Shown here in pieces: positions 9,053 through 18,348 of a stretch of DNA of 64,000 nt. The first letter of the stretch is position 1, and every line of letters starts with the position of its first letter. Under the pieces are notes generated by a model. The model searched no databases and had not been told where the DNA came from. It worked only from the letters and a program-made list of their open reading frames with translations. This DNA is from Bacteroides sp. 519 (GTDB lineage Bacteria > Bacteroidota > Bacteroidia > Bacteroidales > Bacteroidaceae): assembly GCF_010500955.1 (NCBI RefSeq), contig NZ_QVMJ01000005.1:221704-285703 (forward strand), read 5' to 3'. A program made the position numbers and the translations under genes.

Positions 9053-9083
9053 TAGTAGTTAGTAGATAGTAGTTAGTAGTTAG
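9053..9083. repeat. Single-arm AGTAGTT heptad array
   Basis: TAGTAGTTAGTAGATAGTAG-like repeats fill the 32-bp gap between the receptor stop and the DUF4249 start. Only one arm is present, so no hairpin forms. Confidence 0.8.
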
Positions 9084-11404
9084 AATTTAAAATTCCATGA
9101 GATGGATGGTACATAGGTAAACAATGAATACCGGTAGGCAGATGTTTTGCTTGGATCGTCGTCGTTGGTACGAAACTGAATCATATAAGCATTTTTGCGA
9201 CCGTAAGCATTGTATAAACTAAAAGAAAGCTCCGATTCGTATTTAGATGTTTTCTTTAATAAACAGGTTGCTCCCAAATCTAACCGATGATAAGCAGGTG
9301 CCCGGTAACCATTTCGTTCCGAGTAATACATTACATCTTTGCCATCAATCTGATACTTTCCGCTTGGATAGCTAATAGCGTTACCGGTATAATAAATCCA
9401 TGCGGCCGACAGTGTCCATTTACGGTTCAACTCGTACACCCCAACTACAGATATATCGTGTGTGCGATCCTGATAGGCATTGTACCAACGGTTCTGGTTT
9501 ATTCCATCAATCTTCTTCTCCGATTTAGAGAGTGTGTAACCAATCCATCCGGTTAAACGCCCGGTTTGTTTGCGTAACATCAGCTCTAATCCGTAAGCCC
9601 GGCCCTTGCCATAAAGTAATTCGGTATCAATAACATCGTATCCTTGTAGCTCGGCATGATCTTTAAAATCAATCTGATTCTTCATATCCTTATAATATGC
9701 CTCGGCACTGAACTCGTAGGTGTTATCAAAGAAATTGCGGAAGTAACCTAATGTAAACTGATCGGATATCTGAGGCTTTATATTGTTAGAACTCGAAGTC
9801 CATCTGTCGAAGGGGCTTCCCATATTAACAAATGTAAGCAGATGCATGTTTTGTGTAGTACGGGCATACGATGCCTTTACAGACGATACATTGTTGAACT
9901 TATACACCCCGGATACACGTGGTTCAAGATTCACATAGGTTTTAACAAACTTGCCCGACGAATACCAGATGCTGTCTGTTACCTCTTTATGATCGTTCAG
10001 TTTGTAATATTCTCCATTTCCCATTGCTGAAAAGATTGACAAACGAAGCCCATATAGAAACTCAATCCGGTCCGACAGCTTTAGCTTGTTCGATGCATAT
10101 AAACCGTTCTCCCACGAATAGCGGTGATGCAGATTTATGGTGTTGGTTTCTTGCGACTCTGCCTTAAAGTCTCCCGGAGCAAGATCGTGCCAGGTAGATT
10201 GAAGCCCGAATCTCCAGATATTGTTTTCATTGGGCGAATACTGGAATTCATGTTTGAGAACGTAATCCTGTATCTTTGCATTACTTTCCATATTCATACC
10301 TATATTCATGCTGGCCCCATAGGAGTACTTATTGTATCCAAACGATGTGGTTGATAACCATGTGGGACTCATTATGCGTGTCCACTTGGCATTCAGGAAA
10401 GCATTTCCCCATCCCATATCTGCCATATCTTTTAAAACCATTTTATCCCTGCCCAGATAACCGGAAACAGACAATTGGTCTTTGTCGGAAAGGGCAAAGT
10501 TCAGTTTCATGTTCAGGTCGTAGAAGTAAAGGTAGGCATTCTGCGCTTTCTCAACCCCCGATAATCTGGCTATTGCATCGGCATACGTTCGGCGAACACC
10601 AAACAGGAACGAAGATTTACCTTTTTGTATCGGTCCTTCGGCATTTAGTTTTGAAGAGATAAGACCAATACCACCCGACACCCGGTATCGTTGCATATCA
10701 CCATTGCGTTGCTGTACATCGAGTATGGCCGATAACCTTTCGCCATATTGTGCCGGGATAGGGCCTTTATACAAAGCAACATCACGAAGCACATCCGAGT
10801 TAAAGGTAGAAAAGAATCCCATCAGGTGCGAGGCATTGTACACAGAAACGTTATCAAGGATAATCAGATTCTGGTCGGCAGTGCCACCACGTACAAAGAA
10901 TCCGGAACTACCTTCGCCGGCACTTTTAACCCCGGGCAGTAGTTCGAGTGTTTTAATAACATCCCTTTCGCCCATAAGTACGGGGAGTTTATTTAGTTGC
11001 TCTACTTCCAGTTGAGTAACTCCGGTTTGCGGTTCGGATACGGCAGCATCGGCCCGTTTAGAAGTTACAACAACTTCGTTCAGTTGGTAAGAAGTTTGAG
11101 AGAGTTCAATGTTCTTTGTTTGATTCTTATTGGTTATTGTTACAGGTATTTCCTGTATTTCATATCCCATATAATGTGCTACCAATGTATATTTTCCGGC
11201 AGACAGTGGAATAGAATACTTACCTTTACTATCGGTAGTGCTACCGAAGGAAGGTTTATCTTTCAGGTGAATGGATACTCCAATAAGGGTTTCCTGAGTG
11301 CGTGAATCACTAACAGTTCCACTAATCCGGTACTCTTGGCAGAAAAGAACAGTACAAGAGAGAGAAAAGAGAATTGTAAATAACGTTCGTTGTCCAAAGT
11401 GCAT
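9080..11404 (-). CDS. TonB-dependent receptor with carboxypeptidase-like N-terminal domain
   Basis: 774 residues: signal peptide, then a CarboxypepD_reg-like domain ('RISGTVSDSRTQETLIGVSI', about residues 26-110), plug ('GVTQLEVEQLNKLPVLMGER', 'SSGFFVRGGTADQNLIILDN') and a beta-barrel ending in aromatic-rich strands with C-terminal Phe. It imports an unknown ligand across the outer membrane using TonB energy. It lacks the SusD partner expected for glycan uptake and instead has a DUF4249 lipoprotein downstream. The stop codon falls in a heptad repeat. Confidence 0.92.
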   Translation of the reverse strand: MHFGQRTLFTILFSLSCTVLFCQEYRISGTVSDSRTQETLIGVSIHLKDKPSFGSTTDSKGKYSIPLSAGKYTLVAHYMGYEIQEIPVTITNKNQTKNIELSQTSYQLNEVVVTSKRADAAVSEPQTGVTQLEVEQLNKLPVLMGERDVIKTLELLPGVKSAGEGSSGFFVRGGTADQNLIILDNVSVYNASHLMGFFSTFNSDVLRDVALYKGPIPAQYGERLSAILDVQQRNGDMQRYRVSGGIGLISSKLNAEGPIQKGKSSFLFGVRRTYADAIARLSGVEKAQNAYLYFYDLNMKLNFALSDKDQLSVSGYLGRDKMVLKDMADMGWGNAFLNAKWTRIMSPTWLSTTSFGYNKYSYGASMNIGMNMESNAKIQDYVLKHEFQYSPNENNIWRFGLQSTWHDLAPGDFKAESQETNTINLHHRYSWENGLYASNKLKLSDRIEFLYGLRLSIFSAMGNGEYYKLNDHKEVTDSIWYSSGKFVKTYVNLEPRVSGVYKFNNVSSVKASYARTTQNMHLLTFVNMGSPFDRWTSSSNNIKPQISDQFTLGYFRNFFDNTYEFSAEAYYKDMKNQIDFKDHAELQGYDVIDTELLYGKGRAYGLELMLRKQTGRLTGWIGYTLSKSEKKIDGINQNRWYNAYQDRTHDISVVGVYELNRKWTLSAAWIYYTGNAISYPSGKYQIDGKDVMYYSERNGYRAPAYHRLDLGATCLLKKTSKYESELSFSLYNAYGRKNAYMIQFRTNDDDPSKTSAYRYSLFTYVPSISWNFKF

Positions 11405-11441
11405 AATTAAAGTTTTAGGCTTTGTGTTGTTAAATCGGCGG

Positions 11442-11449
11442 CAAAGATA
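11442..11449 (-). promoter_or_regulatory. -7 box upstream of the TonB receptor gene
   Basis: On the minus strand TATCTTTG matches TAnnTTTG about 40 bp before the receptor ATG. The -33 element is not well conserved. Confidence 0.5.
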
Positions 11450-11700
11450 TAGAAAATATTATAGTATAAACTTTATTCATGTATTTTTGAGACGAAAGCG
11501 GGAAATTTGTATACCAAATTAATTCTGATGAACAAAAAAATCATCCGTAGTATAGTTATGTATCAAATGTTTCTAGTTGTTAATACACATTTGCATATAT
11601 CACCGTTTTTTTGTATCTTTGGTATAACGCAAGATAGCAGATGTAATACGGGAATGTTGGTAGTTTTAAAATTACTCTCATTCCCGTATTCTGTTTTTGT

Positions 11701-11808
11701 AAAACTACAGAGTTTTCTTTGGCAAACTACATACTTTTCCATGGAAAGCTACAGAGTTTTCCACAGAGAACTACAGACTTTTCCGAAGAAAGCTACAGAG
11801 AAACATAT
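11701..11808. repeat. 22-bp-period CTACAGAG array
   Basis: CTACA-(G/T)-A cores start at 11705, 11727, 11749, 11771 and 11793, exactly 22 bp apart, with (T/A)TTTTCC-type spacers. The array lies in the 550-bp gap between the TonB receptor and rplS genes, where no convincing gene is seen. The period equals that of the unrelated array at 4050-4145 and is not a multiple of three, arguing against coding. Confidence 0.9.
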
Positions 11809-11898
11809 TGATGTATCTGAAAAAAGATCTGGAATGAATTGTTGCAGCAAACCCAAGGGTTAATAATATACAAAAATGAGGAAACCCCTATTAACAAC

Positions 11899-11929
11899 AA
11901 AAGCGGAAACCAACAAGGTTTCCGCTTTT
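11899..11929. terminator. Intrinsic terminator of rplS
   Basis: AAAAGCGGAAACC pairs with GGTTTCCGCTTTT around AACAA. It lies 26 bp beyond the rplS stop and has U-rich flanks on both strands. Confidence 0.9.
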
Positions 11930-11954
11930 ATTTTGAATCAGAGTATAAAGTTTC

Positions 11955-12305
11955 TTAGTTAACTCTTTTTTCTTTGATTCTAGCTTTTTTACCGGTAAGT
12001 GCACGTAAGTAGTACAATTTAGCACGACGTACTTTACCAATTTTGTTCACTTCGATGCTGTCGATAGCAGGTGATTCAAGAGGGAAAATTCTTTCTACAC
12101 CAATAGTTCCCGACATTTTACGAACAGTGAAACGTTTTTTGTCGCCATGACCTGCAATTTTGATAACAACACCACGGTACAACTGTACACGTTCTTTGTT
12201 ACCCTCTACGATACGATATGCTACTGTAACAGTATCGCCTGCTTTAAATTTTGGATGTTGTTTGCCAGTAGCAAATGCTTCTTCTGCAATTTTAATAAGA
12301 TCCAT
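11955..12305 (-). CDS. rplS: 50S ribosomal protein L19
   Basis: 116 residues from ATG 12305 ('[20 protein letters not shown]'). It contains the L19 core '[20 protein letters not shown]', '[16 protein letters not shown]' and '[18 protein letters not shown]', and a basic tail. Length fits the family. Upstream in-frame codons run through the promoter and are not used. L19 binds 23S rRNA at the subunit interface. It has its own promoter (12393-12400) and terminator. Confidence 0.97.
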   Translation of the reverse strand: MDLIKIAEEAFATGKQHPKFKAGDTVTVAYRIVEGNKERVQLYRGVVIKIAGHGDKKRFTVRKMSGTIGVERIFPLESPAIDSIEVNKIGKVRRAKLYYLRALTGKKARIKEKRVN

Positions 12306-12392
12306 TGTTCTTTTATTTTTTAATTGTTTATCGTTACAACGCAACATATCAAGCAACTCTCTTCTTTGACAGCGATTGCGCGAAAAGCGGTG

Positions 12393-12400
12393 CAAAGATA
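12393..12400 (-). promoter_or_regulatory. -7 box of rplS
   Basis: On the minus strand TATCTTTG (TAnnTTTG) lies about 90 bp before the rplS ATG. It is back to back with the ttcA -7 box at 12441-12448. Confidence 0.6.
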
Positions 12401-12440
12401 ATAAATAAATCGAGAATTGAGAATTGAGAACTGAAATTAT

Positions 12441-12448
12441 TAATTTTG
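12441..12448 (+). promoter_or_regulatory. -7 box of ttcA
   Basis: TAATTTTG fits TAnnTTTG, 37 bp before the chosen ATG of the ttcA-like gene at 12485. It lies within the annotated upstream frame extension, which supports the downstream start. Confidence 0.6.
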
Positions 12449-12484
12449 CGGCCTGGGAAGAAACATTCAAACCCTATAAATACA

Positions 12485-13249
12485 ATGCCTAAGTTTACAG
12501 AAGAAGATATACTTATCCGCAGAATTAACAAGAGATTCAACAAGGGTGTAGTAGAGTATGGACTGATTGAAGATGGAGATAAGGTTCTTATCGGATTATC
12601 GGGTGGCAAGGACTCGCTGACTTTGTTAGAGTTGCTGGGCAACCGTTCGCATATATTTAAGCCTGCGTTTTCGGTAGTGGCTGTGCATGTTGTTATGACA
12701 AACATTCCGTATCAAACCGACATGGAGTATCTGAAAGAGTTGTGCGCACAATACAATGTTCCGTTTGTGGTTTTCGAAACATCGTTCGACCCAAGTACCG
12801 ACACACGTAAATCGCCCTGTTTTCTCTGTTCATGGAATCGCAGGAAAGCCTTATTTACTGTAGCCAAAGAACAAGGATGCAACAAAATTGCTCTCGGCCA
12901 CCACATGGATGATATCCTGGAAACCCTACTGATGAACATTACTTACCAAGGGGCTTTCAGCACAATGCCGCCCAAACTGGTTATGAAGAAGTTTGATATG
13001 ACAATTATCCGCCCTATGTGTTTGGTTCACGAATCGGATTTAGTTGAACTTGCCGCCATTCGGGGATATAAGAAACAAATCAAGAACTGCCCGTACGAGT
13101 CGCAATCGAGCCGCAGTGACATGAAAGGCATTCTAAAACAACTGGAAACAATGAATCCCGAAGCCCGTTATAGCTTGTGGGGAAGCATGAACAATATACA
13201 AACAGATTTATTGCCCGAAATGGTAATAAAAGATTCAAAAAGCAAATAA
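12485..13249 (+). CDS. ttcA: TtcA-like tRNA 2-thiocytidine synthetase
   Basis: 254 residues from ATG 12485. The PP-loop 'SGGKDS' is at residues 39-44, an iron-sulfur CxxC ('CFLC') near 111-114 and a third Cys ('KNCPYESQSSR') near 203. 'ALGHHMDDILETLLMN' is a family motif. TtcA uses ATP and a 4Fe-4S cluster to thiolate C32 of certain tRNAs. The earlier in-frame ATG overlaps the -7 box and is rejected. A DUF486 membrane protein gene follows 8 bp later. Confidence 0.9.
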   Translation: MPKFTEEDILIRRINKRFNKGVVEYGLIEDGDKVLIGLSGGKDSLTLLELLGNRSHIFKPAFSVVAVHVVMTNIPYQTDMEYLKELCAQYNVPFVVFETSFDPSTDTRKSPCFLCSWNRRKALFTVAKEQGCNKIALGHHMDDILETLLMNITYQGAFSTMPPKLVMKKFDMTIIRPMCLVHESDLVELAAIRGYKKQIKNCPYESQSSRSDMKGILKQLETMNPEARYSLWGSMNNIQTDLLPEMVIKDSKSK

Positions 13250-13257
13250 CAAATAAT

Positions 13258-13629
13258 ATGATAACCCAAAGTTTTTATTCCATTTTACTACTTGTAATAT
13301 CTAATGTGTTTATGACACTGGCATGGTACGGCCATCTTAAACTTAAAGAATTCTCTTGGTTTTCAACACTGCCGTTAATTATGGTAATACTCATCAGTTG
13401 GGGTATAGCTTTCTTTGAATATTGCTTTCAGGTACCGGCCAACCGCTTGGGATTCAAGGAGAATGGTGGTGCCTTCGATATTATGCAACTAAAGGTTATT
13501 CAGGAAGTTATAACACTGGTGGTTTTTACTATATTCTCGGTTATTGCTTTTAAAACCGAATTGCGGTGGAACCATTTGGCAGCTTTTGTTTGTTTGGTTA
13601 TGGCAGTGTATTTCATATTCAGGAAATGA
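13258..13629 (+). CDS. DUF486 / DMT-like small membrane protein
   Basis: 123 residues from ATG 13258 with four hydrophobic helices ('FYSILLLVISNVFMTLAWYG', 'FSTLPLIMVILISWGIAFFE', and two near the C-terminus). 'ISWGIAFFEYCFQVPANRLG' is characteristic of the DUF486 family. Function unknown. A longer frame starting inside ttcA is unlikely because it would overlap ttcA by over 70 bp and add a charged leader. Confidence 0.85.
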   Translation: MITQSFYSILLLVISNVFMTLAWYGHLKLKEFSWFSTLPLIMVILISWGIAFFEYCFQVPANRLGFKENGGAFDIMQLKVIQEVITLVVFTIFSVIAFKTELRWNHLAAFVCLVMAVYFIFRK

Positions 13630-13706
13630 AATAGGTTTGTAATACATACGACATTTTTATGCAATAAAAATTCAATTCCTTTGTTCCTTGAAATAAACTT
13701 GATTTT

Positions 13707-15941
13707 ATGGACACGTTATACCTCGGGATTTTAATTTTTATATTTGTATTAGCCATATACGATATCATGGTCGGCGTTAGTAATGATGCCGTAAACTTCT
13801 TAAACTCGGCAGTAGGTTCAAAAGCCGCTCCATTTAAGCTGGTACTTTTCATTGCAGCAATAGGTATATTTGTGGGTGCCACTTTTTCTAATGGCATGAT
13901 GGATATTGCCCGGCATGGCATTTACCAACCACAACATTTCTATTTTGCCGAGATAATGTGCATACTGTTGGCGGTAATGCTTACGGATGTAGTTTTACTC
14001 GATCTTTTTAACTCTATGGGAATGCCTACCTCGACTACTGTATCAATGGTATTCGAATTGTTGGGAGGTACCTTTGCCCTCGCCCTGATAAAAGTTGCCG
14101 GAAGCGATTTAAGTTTCGGCGATCTGATAAATACCGACAAGGCGCTCTCTGTGATAATGGCCATATTCATCTCGGTTGCTATTGCCTTCTTTTTCGGGAT
14201 GGTGGTTCAGTACATCACACGTGTTATCTTCACATTTAATTATAAGAGAACCATGAAGTACGCCATCGGGGTGTTTGGCGGAGTTGCTGTTACAGCTATC
14301 ATCTACTTTATGCTGATTAAAGGATTGAAAGATAGCTCCTTTATGACTGCCGAATACAAAACATGGATACACGATAACACCTTCATGCTGGTAAGCACCT
14401 GCTTTATTATCTCTACTATCTTCATGCAGATATTGCATTGGCTTAAGGTTAATGTATTCAAAATAATTGTTCTGCTGGGTACTTTTGCGCTGGCACTGGC
14501 GTTTGCAGGGAATGACCTTGTTAACTTTATCGGTGTGCCACTGGCTGGATTTTCTTCTTATATTGATTATACTGCCAACTCGGGCGAGTTAGGACCCGAT
14601 GGATTCCTGATGACTTCATTAACCGGATCGGCAATAACTCCCTGGTATTTTCTTTTAGGTGCAGGTGCTATTATGGTATATGCGTTATACACTTCAAAGA
14701 AAGCTCAAAATGTGATTAAAACCTCTGTCGACCTTTCGCGGCAGGACGAAGGTGAGGAAAGTTTCGGTAGCACGCCTATAGCCCGTACACTGGTGCGCAT
14801 AAGTTTAAACCTATCGCACAGCATCACAAAATCGGTTCCGGATAGAACTAAGAAATGGCTCGACACCCGTTTTCGTAAAGATGAGGTTATTATGGCCGAT
14901 GGGGCTGCTTTCGACCTTATACGTGCTTCGGTTAATCTGGTGTTGGCTGGTTTGCTTATTGCTGTTGGTACATCACTAAAACTTCCACTATCAACCACTT
15001 ATGTTACCTTCATGGTGGCAATGGGTACCTCCTTGGCCGACCGTGCCTGGGGCCGCGACTCTGCCGTATACCGCATAACCGGGGTACTCTCTGTTATTGG
15101 TGGTTGGTTCCTTACCGCCGGTGCAGCATTTACTATTTGTTTTGTTGTTGCAATAGTTATACATTATGGCGGTACAATAGCCATAATAGCAATGATTGCT
15201 TTAGCGGCATTATCGTTAATTCGTAATCAGATTCTATTTAAAAAGAAAAAGAATAGAGGCGAAGTTAACGAAACGGTTAAACAACTGTTAAGCGCACCCA
15301 ACAGCGAGGAGGCTTTGAAACTGCTCCGTATTCTTACCCGCGAAGAGCTTTCTAAGGTTTTCGACTTTGTCGATGTTAACTTTAACAATACCGTTGTTTC
15401 TTTCTTTAACGAAAACCTACGGGGATTAAGAAAGGCATCCGGCGCCATTAAATTTGAGAAACAACTGATTAAGCAAATGAGGCGTATCGGCACAATGGCC
15501 ATCTCAAAACTTGATAATCAAACATTGCTCGAAAAAGGATTGTATTATTATCAGGGTAATGATTTTGCCAGCGAGTTAGTTTATAGTATCGATCGTATTA
15601 ACGAACCGTGTTTGGAACATATTGATAACAACTTCAAACCATTAGATGATACCCAGAAAGAGGAATTCAGCACCATAACCGAATCTATTATCAGTCTGGT
15701 ACGTTCGTGCAAAACCAAATTAATAGAAAATGATTATAGCAATCTGGCTGTAGATATCAGAGAATCAAATACAATCAACAACCAACTGTCGGCTATTAAA
15801 AGAGAAGAGCTACAACGAATTCAAAATCAAAAGGGAAGTATCAAAGTAAGCCTGGTATATCTTACTATGTTACAAGAAGCCCAAAACGTTGTTACTTACA
15901 CCACTAATATAATGAAGGTGAGTAAGAAATTCCAAGAATGA
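13707..15941 (+). CDS. Pit-family inorganic phosphate transporter
   Basis: 744 residues. Two symmetric phosphate-transporter halves carry the repeated motif 'GVSNDAVNFLNSAVGSKAAP' (about residues 22-41) and 'FAGNDLVNFIGVPLAGF' (about 267-283), with around ten membrane helices. A C-terminal cytoplasmic helical extension (about 530-744) resembles a PhoU/DUF47-like domain and is usual in Bacteroidota homologues. It imports metal-phosphate by cation or proton coupling. The stop codon is the first base of a 43-bp perfect palindrome. Confidence 0.92.
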   Translation: MDTLYLGILIFIFVLAIYDIMVGVSNDAVNFLNSAVGSKAAPFKLVLFIAAIGIFVGATFSNGMMDIARHGIYQPQHFYFAEIMCILLAVMLTDVVLLDLFNSMGMPTSTTVSMVFELLGGTFALALIKVAGSDLSFGDLINTDKALSVIMAIFISVAIAFFFGMVVQYITRVIFTFNYKRTMKYAIGVFGGVAVTAIIYFMLIKGLKDSSFMTAEYKTWIHDNTFMLVSTCFIISTIFMQILHWLKVNVFKIIVLLGTFALALAFAGNDLVNFIGVPLAGFSSYIDYTANSGELGPDGFLMTSLTGSAITPWYFLLGAGAIMVYALYTSKKAQNVIKTSVDLSRQDEGEESFGSTPIARTLVRISLNLSHSITKSVPDRTKKWLDTRFRKDEVIMADGAAFDLIRASVNLVLAGLLIAVGTSLKLPLSTTYVTFMVAMGTSLADRAWGRDSAVYRITGVLSVIGGWFLTAGAAFTICFVVAIVIHYGGTIAIIAMIALAALSLIRNQILFKKKKNRGEVNETVKQLLSAPNSEEALKLLRILTREELSKVFDFVDVNFNNTVVSFFNENLRGLRKASGAIKFEKQLIKQMRRIGTMAISKLDNQTLLEKGLYYYQGNDFASELVYSIDRINEPCLEHIDNNFKPLDDTQKEEFSTITESIISLVRSCKTKLIENDYSNLAVDIRESNTINNQLSAIKREELQRIQNQKGSIKVSLVYLTMLQEAQNVVTYTTNIMKVSKKFQE

Positions 15942-16047
15942 TGATTTAATGTGCCAATGTGAAAATATGCCAATGTGCCAATTGCTTTGCAGTATCCGCA
16001 TGGTAATTGGCACATTGGCATATTTTCACATTGGCACATTAAATCAT
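15941..16047. repeat. Perfect 43-bp inverted repeat filling the gap between convergent genes
   Basis: Arm 15941-15983 and arm 16005-16047 are exact reverse complements. They consist of repeated GTGCCAATGTG / ATGCCAATGTG units. The 21-nt loop holds TATCCGCATGGT, related to the loop motif of other hairpins here. The element starts at the last base of the phosphate-transporter stop and ends at the last base of the response-regulator stop codon. It probably acts as a bidirectional terminator. Confidence 0.95.
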
Positions 16048-16448
16048 TACCAGCTTACTTCGGGAGTATATTTGCTTAAGCAGCTTCTTAATGTTTTAAG
16101 GGTTATGGGTTTAACAAGAACTTCTGTTGCGCCGCTTTTCATAGCAGCCTCTTTATCCGAATTAAAAGCATAAGCAGTTTGCATAATAATAGGAATGCTA
16201 CCCGAAAGCTCTCTGATAGCTTTGGTTGCCTCCAACCCGTTCATTATGGGCATTTTTATATCCATCAACAAGGCTGCGACTTCATCCTGATGTTGCTTGT
16301 ATAAGGTTATCATCTCTTCACCATTCTTTGCCCACTCTATTCGGTATTTTTTCTGAATGATGGCTTTTATCAGTTTAAAATTACTTTCATCATCTTCGGC
16401 AACCAAAATAAGAGGACGGTTATCTTGCATATAATCAGCAGCTTCCAT
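16047..16448 (-). CDS. Stand-alone response regulator receiver protein
   Basis: 133 residues, a single receiver domain: acidic pair 'AEDD' (residues 18-20), phospho-acceptor Asp63 in 'LLMDIKMP', Thr/Ala switch 'IIMQTAYA' and Lys114 in 'VLVKPI'. There is no output domain. It was probably part of a phosphorelay with a hybrid kinase elsewhere, or acts through protein binding. ATG at codon 7 is an alternative start. No kinase gene is adjacent. Confidence 0.9.
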   Translation of the reverse strand: MEAADYMQDNRPLILVAEDDESNFKLIKAIIQKKYRIEWAKNGEEMITLYKQHQDEVAALLMDIKMPIMNGLEATKAIRELSGSIPIIMQTAYAFNSDKEAAMKSGATEVLVKPITLKTLRSCLSKYTPEVSW

Positions 16449-16508
16449 AAAGTTTGTCTATTTATTCCTGTATTTGTGTGCAAGTTATAAAAAAAAGCAT
16501 TAATTGCT

Positions 16509-16516
16509 TATCTTTG
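16509..16516 (+). promoter_or_regulatory. -7 box upstream of the ABC-F gene
   Basis: TATCTTTG fits TAnnTTTG, 170 bp before the ABC-F start. If used, the whole heptad hairpin at 16531-16686 lies in the 5' untranslated leader. Confidence 0.5.
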
Positions 16517-16530
16517 CAGCCGCAAAATTA

Positions 16531-16686
16531 GTAATGAGTAGTGAGTTTTGAGTTTTGAGTTTTGAGTTATGAGTAGTGAGTTATGGGTTTTGAGTGCCAT
16601 GCGGCATCCGTAACTCATTACTCATTACTCACTACTCACAACTCATCACTCACAACTCACTACTCAAAACTCAAAACTCATTACTC
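16531..16686. repeat. GAGTTATGAGTTTT heptad hairpin with CATGCGGCATCCG loop
   Basis: The left arm (about 16531-16596) repeats GAGTTTT/GAGTTAT/GAGTAGT heptads. The right arm (16611-16686) is their reverse complement (ACTCAAA, ACTCATT, ACTCACA). The loop is CCATGCGGCATCCG. The right arm runs directly into the ABC-F start codon. Confidence 0.9.
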
Positions 16687-18315
16687 ATGATATCTGTTGA
16701 CGGACTTACTGTTGAATTTGGTGGTAGCACACTATTCTCTGATATATCTTTTGTTATTAATGAAAAAGACCGTATTGCCCTTATGGGGAAAAACGGTGCA
16801 GGTAAAAGTACACTCTTAAAAATACTTGCCGGAGTTAGACAACCCAGCCGCGGAAAAGTATCTGCCCCGAAAGATACTGTTATTGCTTATCTGCCGCAGC
16901 ACCTGATGACCGAAGACGGACGAACCGTTTTTGAAGAAACAGCACAAGCCTTTGCGCATCTCCATGAAATGGAAGCCGAAATTGATAAGCTAAACAAAGA
17001 ACTGGAAACCCGTACCGATTACGAGAGCGACAGTTACATGGAGCTTATCGAAAAGGTATCGGCACTCAGTGAAAAGTTTTATACCATAGATGCTACCAAC
17101 TACGAAGAGGATGTTGAAAAAGCACTTCTGGGTTTAGGGTTTGTGCGTGAAGACTTTACCCGCCCTACCAGCGACTTCAGCGGTGGATGGCGGATGCGGA
17201 TTGAGCTAGCCAAACTACTTCTGCAAAAACCGGATGTATTACTACTCGATGAGCCTACAAACCACCTGGATATTGAATCTATTCAGTGGTTGGAAGATTT
17301 CCTTATTAATAGTGCCAAAGCAGTAATAGTTATTAGTCACGACCGTAAATTTGTTGATAACATTACAACCCGAACCATTGAAGTTACAATGGGACGAATC
17401 TATGATTATAAAGTAAACTACTCCAAATATCTTGAGTTGAGAAAAGAACGTCGTGTGCAACAGCAAAAGGCATTCGACGAACAACAAAAGTTTATTGCCG
17501 AAACCAAAGAGTTTATTGAACGCTTTAAAGGTACCTACTCTAAAACATTACAGGTACAAAGCCGCGTAAAGATGCTTGAAAAGTTGGAGATTCTCGAAGT
17601 AGATGAGGAAGATACATCAGCATTACGCCTGAAATTCCCTCCTTCGCCACGTTCGGGCACTTATCCTGTTGTTATGGACAGGGTTGGCAAAACTTATGGC
17701 GACCATGTTGTTTTCAAAAATGCCTCGCTAACCATTGAACGGGGCGACAAAGTGGCCTTTGTTGGTAAAAACGGTGAGGGTAAATCAACACTTGTGCGTT
17801 GTATTATGAAAGAGATTGAGCACGAGGGCGAATTAACTGTAGGTCATAATGTACAAATAGGATACTTTGCTCAAAACCAGGCTTCGCTTCTGGACGAGAG
17901 TCTCACTGTTTTCCAAACAATTGATGATGTAGCTATTGGCGACATCCGTAACAAAATACGTGATTTGCTGGGAGCCTTTATGTTTGGTGGAGAAGAATCG
18001 ACCAAGAAAGTAAAAGTACTTTCGGGTGGAGAACGAACAAGGCTTGCTATGATTAAACTACTGTTGGAACCAGTAAACCTCCTTATTCTGGATGAGCCAA
18101 CCAATCATCTGGACCTGAAAACAAAAGATATCCTGAAACAGGCACTTGTTGATTTTGATGGTACATTAATTGTTGTATCGCACGACCGTGACTTCCTTGA
18201 CGGACTAGTTACCAAGGTTTATGAATTTGGAAACAAACAGGTTAAAGAACATTTAAGTGGTATATATGAGTTCCTCGAAAAGAAGAAAATGGATTGGGAT
18301 GCAATTGATAGTTGA
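16687..18315 (+). CDS. ABC-F family ATPase
   Basis: 542 residues from ATG 16687; the 31 in-frame codons before it translate the hairpin repeat and are rejected. Two ABC domains: Walker A 'GKNGAGKST' (about residue 36) and 'GKNGEGKST' (about 360), two signatures ('FSGGWRMR', 'LSGGERTR'), two Walker B 'LLLDEPTNHLD'/'LILDEPTNHLD', a charged linker between them and no membrane helices. ABC-F proteins act on the ribosome. Length and motifs fit the Uup/YbiT-like housekeeping group better than a resistance factor, but this is not certain. Confidence 0.92.
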   Translation: MISVDGLTVEFGGSTLFSDISFVINEKDRIALMGKNGAGKSTLLKILAGVRQPSRGKVSAPKDTVIAYLPQHLMTEDGRTVFEETAQAFAHLHEMEAEIDKLNKELETRTDYESDSYMELIEKVSALSEKFYTIDATNYEEDVEKALLGLGFVREDFTRPTSDFSGGWRMRIELAKLLLQKPDVLLLDEPTNHLDIESIQWLEDFLINSAKAVIVISHDRKFVDNITTRTIEVTMGRIYDYKVNYSKYLELRKERRVQQQKAFDEQQKFIAETKEFIERFKGTYSKTLQVQSRVKMLEKLEILEVDEEDTSALRLKFPPSPRSGTYPVVMDRVGKTYGDHVVFKNASLTIERGDKVAFVGKNGEGKSTLVRCIMKEIEHEGELTVGHNVQIGYFAQNQASLLDESLTVFQTIDDVAIGDIRNKIRDLLGAFMFGGEESTKKVKVLSGGERTRLAMIKLLLEPVNLLILDEPTNHLDLKTKDILKQALVDFDGTLIVVSHDRDFLDGLVTKVYEFGNKQVKEHLSGIYEFLEKKKMDWDAIDS

Positions 18316-18348
18316 TAGTTTCTGTACCTTTTAATTTCGGATTACAGG

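Noticed and set aside
11507..11863. Possible 118-residue gene on the plus strand
   Set aside because: It runs through the 22-bp tandem array, whose period is not a multiple of three, and the product has no recognisable features.
16531..16690. Regular heptad repeats as a CRISPR array
   Set aside because: There are no unique spacers of constant length; the units are contiguous, degenerate 7-mers in two complementary arms. No cas genes are near.
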